Source: Nitrospinota bacterium (GTDB lineage Bacteria > Nitrospinota > Nitrospinia > UBA9942). Taken from it: a stretch of DNA of 5,755 nucleotides. Of the stretch, positions 1 to 5,755 are shown one piece after another. Numbering within the stretch: position 1 is the first letter of the stretch; every line of letters starts with the position of its first letter. The DNA lies in contig DNJG01000045.1 of the NCBI GenBank assembly GCA_003489165.1, positions 6,082 through 11,836 of the forward strand, in the 5' to 3' direction. The notes under the pieces were generated by a model. The model saw nothing but the letters and a program-made list of their open reading frames with translations. It ran no database searches and was not told the DNA's origin. The translations under genes were made by a program, and so were the position numbers.

Positions 1-5
1 GGAGG
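1..5 (+). promoter_or_regulatory. Shine-Dalgarno site of apt
   Basis: GGAGG sits 6 nt before the ATG at 12, a near-perfect anti-16S match at ideal spacing. It decides the apt start in favour of position 12 over the in-frame ATG at 24. It is the strongest ribosome binding site in the window; glutamate dehydrogenase, dprA and topA have none that is clear. Confidence 0.85.
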
Positions 6-11
6 TGTGAG

Positions 12-542
12 ATGGAAAAAGAGATGATTGCAAATTTAAAGAGCAGAATCAGGGATATTCCGGATTTCCCAAAGAAGGGGATACTTTTCAAGGATATTAC
101 TACACTTTTAAGTGATGCAAAGGCATTCAGACAGGCTATAGACATACTGAGCCACCGTTATATTGGGAAACATATTGATTTGGTAGTAGGAGTAGAGGCA
201 AGAGGATTTGTTATTGGAGCGGCACTTGCCTATGCCTTAAATGCAGGTGTAATATTGATAAGAAAACCGGGCAAACTTCCATATATCACAAATAAGACCG
301 CTTATGAGCTTGAATATGGAACAAATGAGATAGAGATACACAAAGACGCTATAAAGGCAGGACAGAGGGTTATAATTGCAGATGACCTCCTTGCAACAGG
401 GGGGACAGTCAATGCAGCAACAAAGCTTGTAAGGGAATTGAAAGGTGAGATAGTTGAACTTGCCTTTCTTGTAGAGCTTTCATTTTTAAAAGGAAGGGAT
501 AAGCTTAAAGATTACGGAGTATATTCATTGGTACAGTTTTAA
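12..542 (+). CDS. apt: adenine phosphoribosyltransferase
   Basis: Cytosolic purine-salvage enzyme that converts adenine and PRPP to AMP and pyrophosphate. The 176-residue product matches the usual bacterial Apt length (about 170-180). Visible landmarks are the N-terminal family signature IRDIPDFPKKGILFKDIT (residues 13-30), VEARGF (61-66) in the base/PRPP pocket, the flexible-loop motif RKPGKLP (84-90), and the PRPP-binding loop VIIADDLLATGGT (120-132) with its paired acidic residues D124-D125. The C-terminus YSLVQF resembles that of complete family members, so the gene looks intact. The start at 12 is fixed by the GGAGG just upstream. The window begins at this ribosome binding site, so any promoter or upstream operon partner is out of view. 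The next gene is 108 nt away across a palindrome, which suggests apt ends its transcription unit. Function is assigned by family motifs and I see nothing unusual in it. Confidence 0.96.
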   Translation: MEKEMIANLKSRIRDIPDFPKKGILFKDITTLLSDAKAFRQAIDILSHRYIGKHIDLVVGVEARGFVIGAALAYALNAGVILIRKPGKLPYITNKTAYELEYGTNEIEIHKDAIKAGQRVIIADDLLATGGTVNAATKLVRELKGEIVELAFLVELSFLKGRDKLKDYGVYSLVQF

Positions 543-557
543 CTTTAAAAAATCGTG

Positions 558-638
558 AACCACAGATTAACGCAGATTTACTCAGATAAATACTTTTATT
601 TTTTTCTAATCTGTGTTTATCTGTGTCCATCTGTGGTT
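558..638. repeat. palindromic intergenic element 1 (10-bp periodic arms)
   Basis: Imperfect inverted repeat with a left arm at 558-587, a 21-nt AT-rich loop at 588-608 and a right arm at 609-638. Compared with the reverse complement of the right arm, the left arm matches at 24 of 30 positions by hand count. Each arm is three 10-bp units ending in CAGAT: AACCACAGAT, TAACGCAGAT, TTACTCAGAT on the left; AACCACAGAT, GGACACAGAT, AAACACAGAT on the reverse complement of the right. The outermost unit is perfectly conserved. An A-run (547-552) precedes it and a T-run (641-645) follows, so as RNA it could act as a terminator for apt. It ends 12 nt before the glutamate dehydrogenase ATG. From memory, similar elements recur between genes in many environmental bacterial genomes; copy number here cannot be seen. 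No ORF or transposase is associated. Confidence 0.85.
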
Positions 639-650
639 AATTTTTAAACT

Positions 651-1925
651 ATGGAAAAAGAGAGAAGAGAAAAACCTGAATTTCATACACCTACATATGA
701 GATGGCTCTGAAGCAGTTTGATATTGCCGTTGAAAAACTAAGGCTTGACCCAAATGTGGCGTCAAGATTGAGATCGCCTAAAAGGGCTTTAATTGTGAGT
801 GTCCCGATTAGGATGGATGATGGTAATGTAAAGGTATTTGAGGGATACAGGGTTCAGCACAGCATGGTGCTTGGACCTGCTAAAGGGGGGACAAGATACC
901 ATAAGGAAGTAAACCTTGGTGAGGTATCTGCCCTTGCAATGTGGATGTCATGGAAAAGTGCAATCATAGGACTTCCGCTTGGGGGTGCAAAGGGTGGAAT
1001 AAGATGTAATCCAAAAGAGATGTCAAGGGGAGAGCTTCAAAGACTGACAAGAAGATATACAACCGAGATATTTCCATTGATAGGTCCTGACAGGGATATT
1101 CCAGGTCCTGATGTAGGAACAAGTGAACAGACAATGGCATGGCTAATGGATACATATAGCATGCAGGTAGGCTATTCCGTTCCCGGAATTGCTACAGGAA
1201 AACCCGTCAACATTGGCGGATCACTCGGCAGAAATGAGGCTACAGGGAGAGGTGTCGTCTATGTAACCATTGAGGCAGCAAAAAGATTAAATATTAATTT
1301 AGCTGACGCAAAAGTGGTTGTTCAGGGATTTGGAAATGTCGGATATGTAGCCGCAAAAATTCTTTATGATATGGGATGCAAGGTAATAGCTGTAAGTAAC
1401 TCTAAGGGTGGTGTGTATAATAAAAATGGGCTTGATATAAAGAGGCTCTATGAATTTTCAAAAAATAATCAAATTTTATCAGATAGTAAACCTGGAGATA
1501 GGGTTACAAATAAGGAACTCTTAGAGCTGGAATGTGACATATTGATTCCTGCTGCCCTATCAGCCCAGATAGATGGAGATAATTCAAAAAGGGTAAAATG
1601 CAAGATACTTGCGGAAGGTGCAAATGGACCTACCACACCTGAGGCTGACCAGATTTTAAATGACAGAGGGATATTTCTTATCCCTGATATCCTGGCAAAC
1701 TCTGGAGGTGTAACAGTTTCATATTTTGAATGGGTTCAGGATTTACAAAACTTTTTCTGGAAGGAAAAGGAGATAAATGAAAAGTTAAAGGATATTATTG
1801 TAAATGCATTCAACAATATGATGCTCCTCACCGAAAAGGAAAAGGTTAACCATAGAACTGCTGCACTCATGATGGGGATTAAAAAGATTGCCGATGCAAT
1901 GCTCATCAGAGGACTCTACCCATAA
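651..1925 (+). CDS. gdhA: glutamate dehydrogenase, Glu/Leu/Phe/Val family
   Basis: Cytosolic enzyme that interconverts glutamate and 2-oxoglutarate plus ammonia using NAD(P). It is 424 residues, the size of the compact hexameric (RocG/GudB/archaeal-like) class rather than the roughly 450-residue E. coli type. The N-terminal catalytic domain carries PAKGGTRYH with K78, SWKSA with K102, GGAKGG with K114 and DIPGPDVGT with D154. These spacings (24, 12 and 40 residues) match K89/K113/K125/D165 of clostridial GDH. The Rossmann domain has GFGNVG at 226-231. ANSGGVTVSYFEW (349-361) is the C-terminal part of the substrate site. The residue after strand beta-2 is N250 in VSNSKGG, where many homologues have D, so NAD versus NADP preference is unclear. 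The ATG at 651 gives a normal N-terminus, but no Shine-Dalgarno is visible; the space before it is AT-rich and abuts element 1. Palindromes on both sides suggest a monocistronic gene. The family is certain; the glutamate specificity is very likely from the substrate-site motifs. Confidence 0.93.
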   Translation: MEKERREKPEFHTPTYEMALKQFDIAVEKLRLDPNVASRLRSPKRALIVSVPIRMDDGNVKVFEGYRVQHSMVLGPAKGGTRYHKEVNLGEVSALAMWMSWKSAIIGLPLGGAKGGIRCNPKEMSRGELQRLTRRYTTEIFPLIGPDRDIPGPDVGTSEQTMAWLMDTYSMQVGYSVPGIATGKPVNIGGSLGRNEATGRGVVYVTIEAAKRLNINLADAKVVVQGFGNVGYVAAKILYDMGCKVIAVSNSKGGVYNKNGLDIKRLYEFSKNNQILSDSKPGDRVTNKELLELECDILIPAALSAQIDGDNSKRVKCKILAEGANGPTTPEADQILNDRGIFLIPDILANSGGVTVSYFEWVQDLQNFFWKEKEINEKLKDIIVNAFNNMMLLTEKEKVNHRTAALMMGIKKIADAMLIRGLYP

Positions 1926-1951
1926 AAACAAAAATATTTAAACCAAAAAAA

Positions 1952-2037
1952 TTAACCACTGAGGCACTGAGACACAGAGAAATAAGCCAGATTAAACTGC
2001 TATTAAAAACTCCGTGCCTCCGTGTCTCCGTGGTTAA
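1952..2037. repeat. palindromic intergenic element 2 (8-bp periodic arms)
   Basis: Imperfect inverted repeat with a left arm at 1952-1979, a 30-nt loop at 1980-2009 and a right arm at 2010-2037. By hand count the arms match at 23 of 28 positions after reverse complementing. After a shared TTAA end, each arm is three 8-bp units: CCACTGAG, GCACTGAG, ACACAGAG on the left; CCACGGAG, ACACGGAG, GCACGGAG on the reverse complement of the right. The five mismatches fall at arm positions 9, 13, 17, 21 and 25, exactly every fourth base; only the one at 13 could form a G-U pair in RNA. A-rich sequence flanks the left side (1945-1951) and TTTTT (2044-2048) the right. It follows the glutamate dehydrogenase stop by 26 nt and ends 11 nt before the dprA ATG. 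It differs in sequence from element 1 but shares the overall design and the GTGGTTAA right end. Confidence 0.85.
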
Positions 2038-2048
2038 AATCAGTTTTT

Positions 2049-3143
2049 ATGGACAATAAATTTTACTGGATAGCATTAAATATGGTTGATGAGATAGGAA
2101 GTATAACCTATCAAAAACTTATTACCCATTTTGGCAGTCCTGAAAATATCTTTTCTGCATCAAAGAAGGAATTGATGGAGGTTGACGGCATAAGAGAAAA
2201 AACGGCAAATTCCATAAAGTCTTTTAGATTAGAGGAGGAAATAAAAAGCGAATTAAACAGGATTGAAAAATCCGGAGTTAATGTAATAACAACAAATGAC
2301 AATGATTATCCATCAAGCCTTAAAACAATCTATGCTCCGCCTCCTGTCCTTTATATAAAGGGGAAGATAATAGAAAATGATGCTATTGCTGTAGCTGTAG
2401 TAGGCTCTCGCTCACCAACAACTTACGGTAAATTAGTCACAGAAAAGATAAGCATGGAACTGTCAGAGAGAGACATCACTATTATCAGTGGCATGGCAAG
2501 GGGAATTGACAGCATAGCTCATAAATCTGCCATAGTAGGCGGAGGAAGGACTATCGCTGTTTTAGGCTGCGGTTTAAATGTCATATATCCGCCTGAGAAC
2601 TTTAAACTTATGGATGAAATTATCAGTCACGGTGCAGCTATCTCAGAATTTCCAATGTCTGAAAGACCTGATAAAATGAATTTCCCTCAGAGAAACAGAA
2701 TTATAAGCGGACTATCCCTCGGAACCCTTATTATAGAGGCAGCAGAAAAGAGCGGCTCATTAATAACAGCCCGTCATGCTGTTGAACAGGGGCGAGAGGT
2801 TTTTGCTGTCCCCGGAAGTATAAACTCTCTTAAGAGTAAGGGGACAAACCGTTTAATAAAGAGCGGGGCAAAATTAGTGGAAGGTGCAGAAGATATAATT
2901 GATGAATTTCCCCCTGATGTCCGTTCATTTTTAAGACCTGTAAAGAAAAATAAGACTGAGGAGCCTGATTTGGCAGGAGATGAGAAGTATATATTTTCAC
3001 TTATAGATTCAGAATCACGGCATATTGACACTATAATAGAACACAGCAATTTGCCTGTAGGTATTGTTTCGGGTATACTTGTAAAATTAGAGTTAAAGGG
3101 TTTAATCAGACAGACATCAGGAAAAATTTTTGTGAGGAGTTAA
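2049..3143 (+). CDS. dprA: DNA-processing protein DprA (Smf)
   Basis: Cytosolic DNA-binding protein that, in characterised members, binds incoming single-stranded DNA and loads RecA during natural transformation; it also occurs widely in bacteria not known to be competent. At 364 residues it has the full three-part layout. An N-terminal helix-hairpin-helix/SAM-like region (about 1-70) includes MEVDGIREKTA. The Rossmann-like DprA core (about 75-285) shows VVGSRSPTTYGK (118-128), SGMARGIDSIAHKSA (147-161), VLGCGLNVIYPPEN (171-184), PQRNRIISGLS (213-223) and KGTNRLIKSGA (264-274). A charged linker leads to a C-terminal winged helix (about 308-364). I chose ATG 2049 over an upstream in-frame GTG at 2022, because the extra nine codons lie mostly inside the palindrome and MDNKFYWIAL is a typical DprA beginning. 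No Shine-Dalgarno is visible. It heads a tight operon with smg (8-nt gap) and topA. Confidence 0.95.
   Translation: MDNKFYWIALNMVDEIGSITYQKLITHFGSPENIFSASKKELMEVDGIREKTANSIKSFRLEEEIKSELNRIEKSGVNVITTNDNDYPSSLKTIYAPPPVLYIKGKIIENDAIAVAVVGSRSPTTYGKLVTEKISMELSERDITIISGMARGIDSIAHKSAIVGGGRTIAVLGCGLNVIYPPENFKLMDEIISHGAAISEFPMSERPDKMNFPQRNRIISGLSLGTLIIEAAEKSGSLITARHAVEQGREVFAVPGSINSLKSKGTNRLIKSGAKLVEGAEDIIDEFPPDVRSFLRPVKKNKTEEPDLAGDEKYIFSLIDSESRHIDTIIEHSNLPVGIVSGILVKLELKGLIRQTSGKIFVRS
3134..3139 (+). promoter_or_regulatory. Shine-Dalgarno site of smg
   Basis: GAGGAG lies inside the last codons of dprA, 12 nt before the smg ATG at 3152. The spacing is longer than optimal, but no closer in-frame start codon exists. 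Its placement inside the upstream gene is consistent with translation from a dprA-smg transcript. Confidence 0.55.
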
Positions 3144-3151
3144 AGCTGAAA

Positions 3152-3631
3152 ATGAGAGAAAGGATATTCAGCATAATAGAAATTATAGTAAGACAGATAT
3201 TGATAAGTAAAAATCTGGTTCATGACGAAAAGGAGATTGTAGAATACCTCATATCTGAGGGATATAATCTGGAAGAAATCAATACAGCCTTTTCATGGAT
3301 TAGAGATATCGCAGGGGAACAAAAGGTAAAATCACCCTTAAGAAAGTCTTTAAACGAATCAAATAATATAAGGATACTTAGCAGTGATGAAAAGATAAGC
3401 TTTAATAAAGAGGCATACGGATTCCTTATAAGATTAAAGGAGTTTGGTTTTATAGATAATGAATTGCAGGAGGAGATAATTGAAAGGGCACAATATTTTA
3501 CAGATGGAGAAGTAGGGCTGGATGAAATAAAATCTATTGCGGCCGTGGTCATGATGAACCGCCCAGGGACAGAATGGGGAGAAGATATTAACAAGCTCTT
3601 CAATGACAAGTGGGAATCTGCAGTGAATTAA
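3152..3631 (+). CDS. smg: Smg family protein (DUF494)
   Basis: Small, probably cytosolic protein of unknown biochemical function; no signal peptide or membrane segment is seen. The 159-residue product fits the DUF494/Smg family (about 150-160). The N-terminal helical part (residues 1-55, MRERIFSIIEIIVRQI then a segment ending in INTAFSWIRDI) resembles the family's start. A poorly conserved, polar linker covers about 56-75. The C-terminal part has the recognisable family pattern: RILSSDE (74-80), GFLIRLKEFGFIDNELQEEIIERA (90-113) and DEIKSIAAVVMMNRPGTEW (124-142). The whole protein appears helical and acidic. It starts 8 nt after dprA and ends 13 nt before topA, the same order as smf-smg-topA in gammaproteobacteria, so co-transcription is very likely. 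I infer family membership from pattern recognition; no catalytic residue can be pointed to. A role linked to DNA topology or recombination is only guilt by association. Confidence 0.85.
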   Translation: MRERIFSIIEIIVRQILISKNLVHDEKEIVEYLISEGYNLEEINTAFSWIRDIAGEQKVKSPLRKSLNESNNIRILSSDEKISFNKEAYGFLIRLKEFGFIDNELQEEIIERAQYFTDGEVGLDEIKSIAAVVMMNRPGTEWGEDINKLFNDKWESAVN

Positions 3632-3644
3632 AAAATTAAACAGT

Positions 3645-5755
3645 ATGTCAAAATCATTATTAATAGTTGAATCGCCTGCAAAAGCATCTACACTAAAAAA
3701 ATTTCTCGGGGACAGCTTTCTTGTAAAAGCATCTGTAGGCCATGTAAAAGACCTTCCACAGAAAAAACTTGGTGTGGACATAGAAAAAAATTTTGAGCCC
3801 GAATATATCACAATCCGGGGCAAGGGGAAAATCCTTCAGGAATTAAGGGCTGCGGCAAAAAAGGTTGATACAATCTATCTTGGGCCTGACCCTGACAGGG
3901 AAGGAGAGGCAATCGCATGGCACATTGCGAATGAGCTGAATGACGATGAACCCAGCAAGAAGAAGGGGCAAAAGATATACCGCGTCCTGTTTCATGAGAT
4001 TACAAAAAATGCCGTAAGAAAGGCAATTGAGAATCCGGTTGCAATTGATGAAAACAAGGTTTATGCACAACAGGCACGGAGAATCCTTGATCGCCTTGTC
4101 GGCTATAAGATAAGCCCTATCTTATGGAAAAAGGTAAGAAGGGGATTGTCTGCAGGGAGGGTTCAATCTGTTGCCCTCCGATTGATTTGCGAGAGAGAGA
4201 AGGAGATAAATTCATTTGTAAAAGAGGAATACTGGTCTATAACTGCAAATCTCAAATCCACCGAAGATTTACCATTTGAGGCAAGACTTCATCGCATAGG
4301 GACAGATAAGGCTGAGATAAAAAATGAATCTGAGGCAAAGTCTATCCTCTCCGATTTGGAAGGTGCATCATATAAAGTCATCAATGTCCAGAAGAAGGAA
4401 AAGAAAAAGAATCCTATTCCTCCATTCATAACAAGCACACTTCAGCAGGAGGCATCACGAAAACTCAGGTTTTCTGCAAAAAAGACCATGATGATAGCCC
4501 AAAAACTCTACGAAGGGCTTCAGATAGGAGATGAGGAGCAGGTTGGATTAATAACCTACATGAGAACAGATTCATTCAATCTGTCATCTGAGGCAGTAAA
4601 TGAGGCGCGAAATTTTATCGCAAGCAGATACGGAAGTGATTTCCTGCCCGACAAGCCAAATTTTTATAAGAGCAAAAAAACCGCACAGGAGGCACATGAG
4701 GCTATCAGACCTACATCGGTATTAAGAGAGCCATCCTATATAAGAAAATATCTTGAAAAGGATGCGGCTAATCTCTATGAGCTTATATGGAACAGGTTTG
4801 TTGCATGTCAGATGAATCCTGCAATCCTTGATTCAACCTCAGTTGATATAGAGGCAAAAAAATATCTCTTCAGGGCTACGGGTTCTGTTGTAAGGTTTCC
4901 TGGTTTTTTAAAGGTATATGAGGAAACAATTGAAGTATCCTCCGAATCAGAGCAGGGTGAAAAAGAAGGTATATTGCCTCCATTAAAAACAGGAGATATG
5001 CCTGAGCTGATAAATATAGCACCTGAACAGCATTTTACACAGCCACCTCCAAGATACACAGAGGCAAACCTGATAAAAGAATTAGAGGAGAAAGGGATTG
5101 GAAGGCCAAGCACCTATGCAGCAATAATCAGCACAATACTTCAAAGGGACTATGTTGAAATTAAAGAGAGGAGACTCCACCCTACCCTCCTTGGGTCATT
5201 GATATCAGACCTCCTTGTAGAAAATTTCCCAAAGATATTGGATGTTAAATTCACCGCAAATATGGAAGAAGAGCTTGACCAGATTGAAGAAGGGAAAAAG
5301 GGATGGATTGATGCACTCAATGATTTTTATAAGCCATTTTCTTCAGACCTTTCAAAGGCTGAGACAATGATGAGGGATATAAAAAAAGAGATTGAGATTA
5401 CAGATGAACTCTGTGATAAATGCGGCAAAAATATGGTTATTAAATGGGGCAGATTCGGCAGATTTCTTGCGTGTTCAGATTATCCTAACTGTAAAAGCAC
5501 ACGTCCCGTTAAAGGTGATAATGAAAAAGAGGGCGTCACTGATAAATTGCCTGAAATTACAAATGAAATATGTGATAAATGCGGCGCACCATTACAGCTT
5601 AAGATTGGAAGGTATGGAAAATTTCTTGCCTGCACTAAATATCCTGAATGCAAATTCACGAAACCTATAAGCCTTGGCGTATTATGCCCTCAGGATGGAT
5701 GCAATGGCTTCCTCGTAGAGAGGAGGACAAAGAAAGGAAAAATATTTTATAGCTG
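3645..5755 (+). CDS. topA: DNA topoisomerase I, type IA (3' end cut by window)
   Basis: Relaxes negative supercoils by cutting one strand through a 5'-phosphotyrosine. The frame is open from ATG 3645 for 703 full codons and leaves the window without a stop. TOPRIM domain: E9 in VESPAK and DPDREGE with D82, D84, E86 as metal ligands. Core: GLSAGRVQS (167-175), PPFITSTLQQEA (259-270), catalytic Y305 in YMRTDS with R307, H351 in AQEAHEAIRPT, and PPRYTEANLIKELEEKGIGRPST (468-490). The Y305-H351 spacing equals E. coli Y319-H365. The C-terminus carries zinc ribbons: C590/C593/C610/C616, then C643/C646/C663/C669, and a third beginning C681 and C686, whose remaining ligands would fall at or beyond the edge (the last two bases, TG, fit a Cys codon after FYS). 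No clear Shine-Dalgarno precedes the ATG, which follows smg by 13 nt. The N-terminus MSKSLLIVESPAKA is family-typical, so the start is secure. Both shadow frames overlapping this gene lack family motifs. Confidence 0.97.
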   Translation, partial: MSKSLLIVESPAKASTLKKFLGDSFLVKASVGHVKDLPQKKLGVDIEKNFEPEYITIRGKGKILQELRAAAKKVDTIYLGPDPDREGEAIAWHIANELNDDEPSKKKGQKIYRVLFHEITKNAVRKAIENPVAIDENKVYAQQARRILDRLVGYKISPILWKKVRRGLSAGRVQSVALRLICEREKEINSFVKEEYWSITANLKSTEDLPFEARLHRIGTDKAEIKNESEAKSILSDLEGASYKVINVQKKEKKKNPIPPFITSTLQQEASRKLRFSAKKTMMIAQKLYEGLQIGDEEQVGLITYMRTDSFNLSSEAVNEARNFIASRYGSDFLPDKPNFYKSKKTAQEAHEAIRPTSVLREPSYIRKYLEKDAANLYELIWNRFVACQMNPAILDSTSVDIEAKKYLFRATGSVVRFPGFLKVYEETIEVSSESEQGEKEGILPPLKTGDMPELINIAPEQHFTQPPPRYTEANLIKELEEKGIGRPSTYAAIISTILQRDYVEIKERRLHPTLLGSLISDLLVENFPKILDVKFTANMEEELDQIEEGKKGWIDALNDFYKPFSSDLSKAETMMRDIKKEIEITDELCDKCGKNMVIKWGRFGRFLACSDYPNCKSTRPVKGDNEKEGVTDKLPEITNEICDKCGAPLQLKIGRYGKFLACTKYPECKFTKPISLGVLCPQDGCNGFLVERRTKKGKIFYS
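5394..5653 (+). repeat. duplicated zinc-ribbon module inside topA
   Basis: Two in-frame copies of a C4 zinc-ribbon coding module lie 159 bp (53 codons) apart. The opening 33-bp segments (from 5394 and from 5553) match at about 29 positions by hand count, including a 15-nt identity TGTGATAAATGCGGC at 5412 and 5571. Protein landmarks repeat as EIT-DELCDKCG then GRFGRFLACSDYPNC, and EIT-NEICDKCG then GRYGKFLACTKYPEC. Multiple C-terminal zinc ribbons are normal for bacterial TopA; the nucleotide-level similarity suggests the two copies arose by fairly recent duplication or have been homogenised by conversion. Confidence 0.7.

Noticed and set aside
577..605. TTTACT followed by an AT-rich tract as a possible promoter for the glutamate dehydrogenase gene
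   Set aside because: No acceptable -10 hexamer is found at the right spacing; the match reflects the repeat and base composition.
964..1155. Minus-strand 63-residue open frame inside glutamate dehydrogenase
   Set aside because: It lies opposite the conserved catalytic motifs and has no independent coding signal.
1998..2006. TGCTATTAA as a possible extended -10 promoter for dprA inside the loop of element 2
   Set aside because: Only four of six bases match the -10 consensus and no convincing -35 lies about 17 nt upstream, which is too weak to call in AT-rich DNA.
558..2037. The two palindromes as a CRISPR array or as terminal inverted repeats of one transposon around the gdh gene
   Set aside because: There are only two elements, of different sequence, each self-palindromic with an AT-rich loop. 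There is no spacer series, no transposase and no target duplication visible.
2022..2048. Possible upstream GTG start for dprA adding nine residues
   Set aside because: The codons come mostly from the right arm of the palindrome and the added residues do not look like a DprA N-terminus. ATG 2049 gives a standard one.
3220..3823. Two overlapping minus-strand open frames of 129 residues opposite smg and the topA start
   Set aside because: They are serine/phenylalanine-rich antisense shadows of strongly supported + strand genes, with no recognisable motif or ribosome binding site.
5392..5670. Plus-strand 92-residue frame near the right edge
   Set aside because: It is in a different frame from topA and overlaps its zinc-ribbon region, where the topA frame shows clear family motifs. 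It is a shadow.

Overview
This is an AT-rich bacterial window with every gene on the + strand. It holds four complete genes, a fifth that runs off the right edge, and two conspicuous palindromic elements between genes. The genes are housekeeping: apt (adenine salvage), a Glu/Leu/Phe/Val-type glutamate dehydrogenase, dprA (ssDNA/RecA loader), smg (DUF494, function unknown) and topA (type IA DNA topoisomerase I, 3' end missing). The dprA-smg-topA order is a neighbourhood I recall from Gram-negative lineages (gammaproteobacterial smf-smg-topA and delta/Nitrospirota-like genomes). Periodic palindromes of this kind between genes are, from memory, common in environmental Desulfobacterota, Nitrospirota and similar candidate-phylum genomes. 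That is only a weak lineage hint; no taxonomic marker is present.

Layout: apt (12-542) has a good Shine-Dalgarno at the left edge. Next comes palindromic element 1 (558-638), whose arms are built from three 10-bp units ending in CAGAT. Glutamate dehydrogenase (651-1925) stands alone and is followed by palindromic element 2 (1952-2037), whose arms are built from three 8-bp units of the form RCACNGAG. From 2049 a compact operon dprA-smg-topA runs to the window end, with gaps of 8 and 13 nt. No gene-free stretch exceeds about 125 bases.

Functionally, dprA and topA both act on DNA topology or recombination, and smg is their constant but unexplained companion. apt and the dehydrogenase are metabolic, with no visible link to the operon. 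The most notable non-coding signal is that gdh is bracketed by two palindromes of different sequence but similar architecture. Both end in GTGGTTAA, and both stop 11-12 nt before the next start codon, where a ribosome binding site would be expected but is not seen. I found no CRISPR array, tRNA, rRNA, transposase or defence system.
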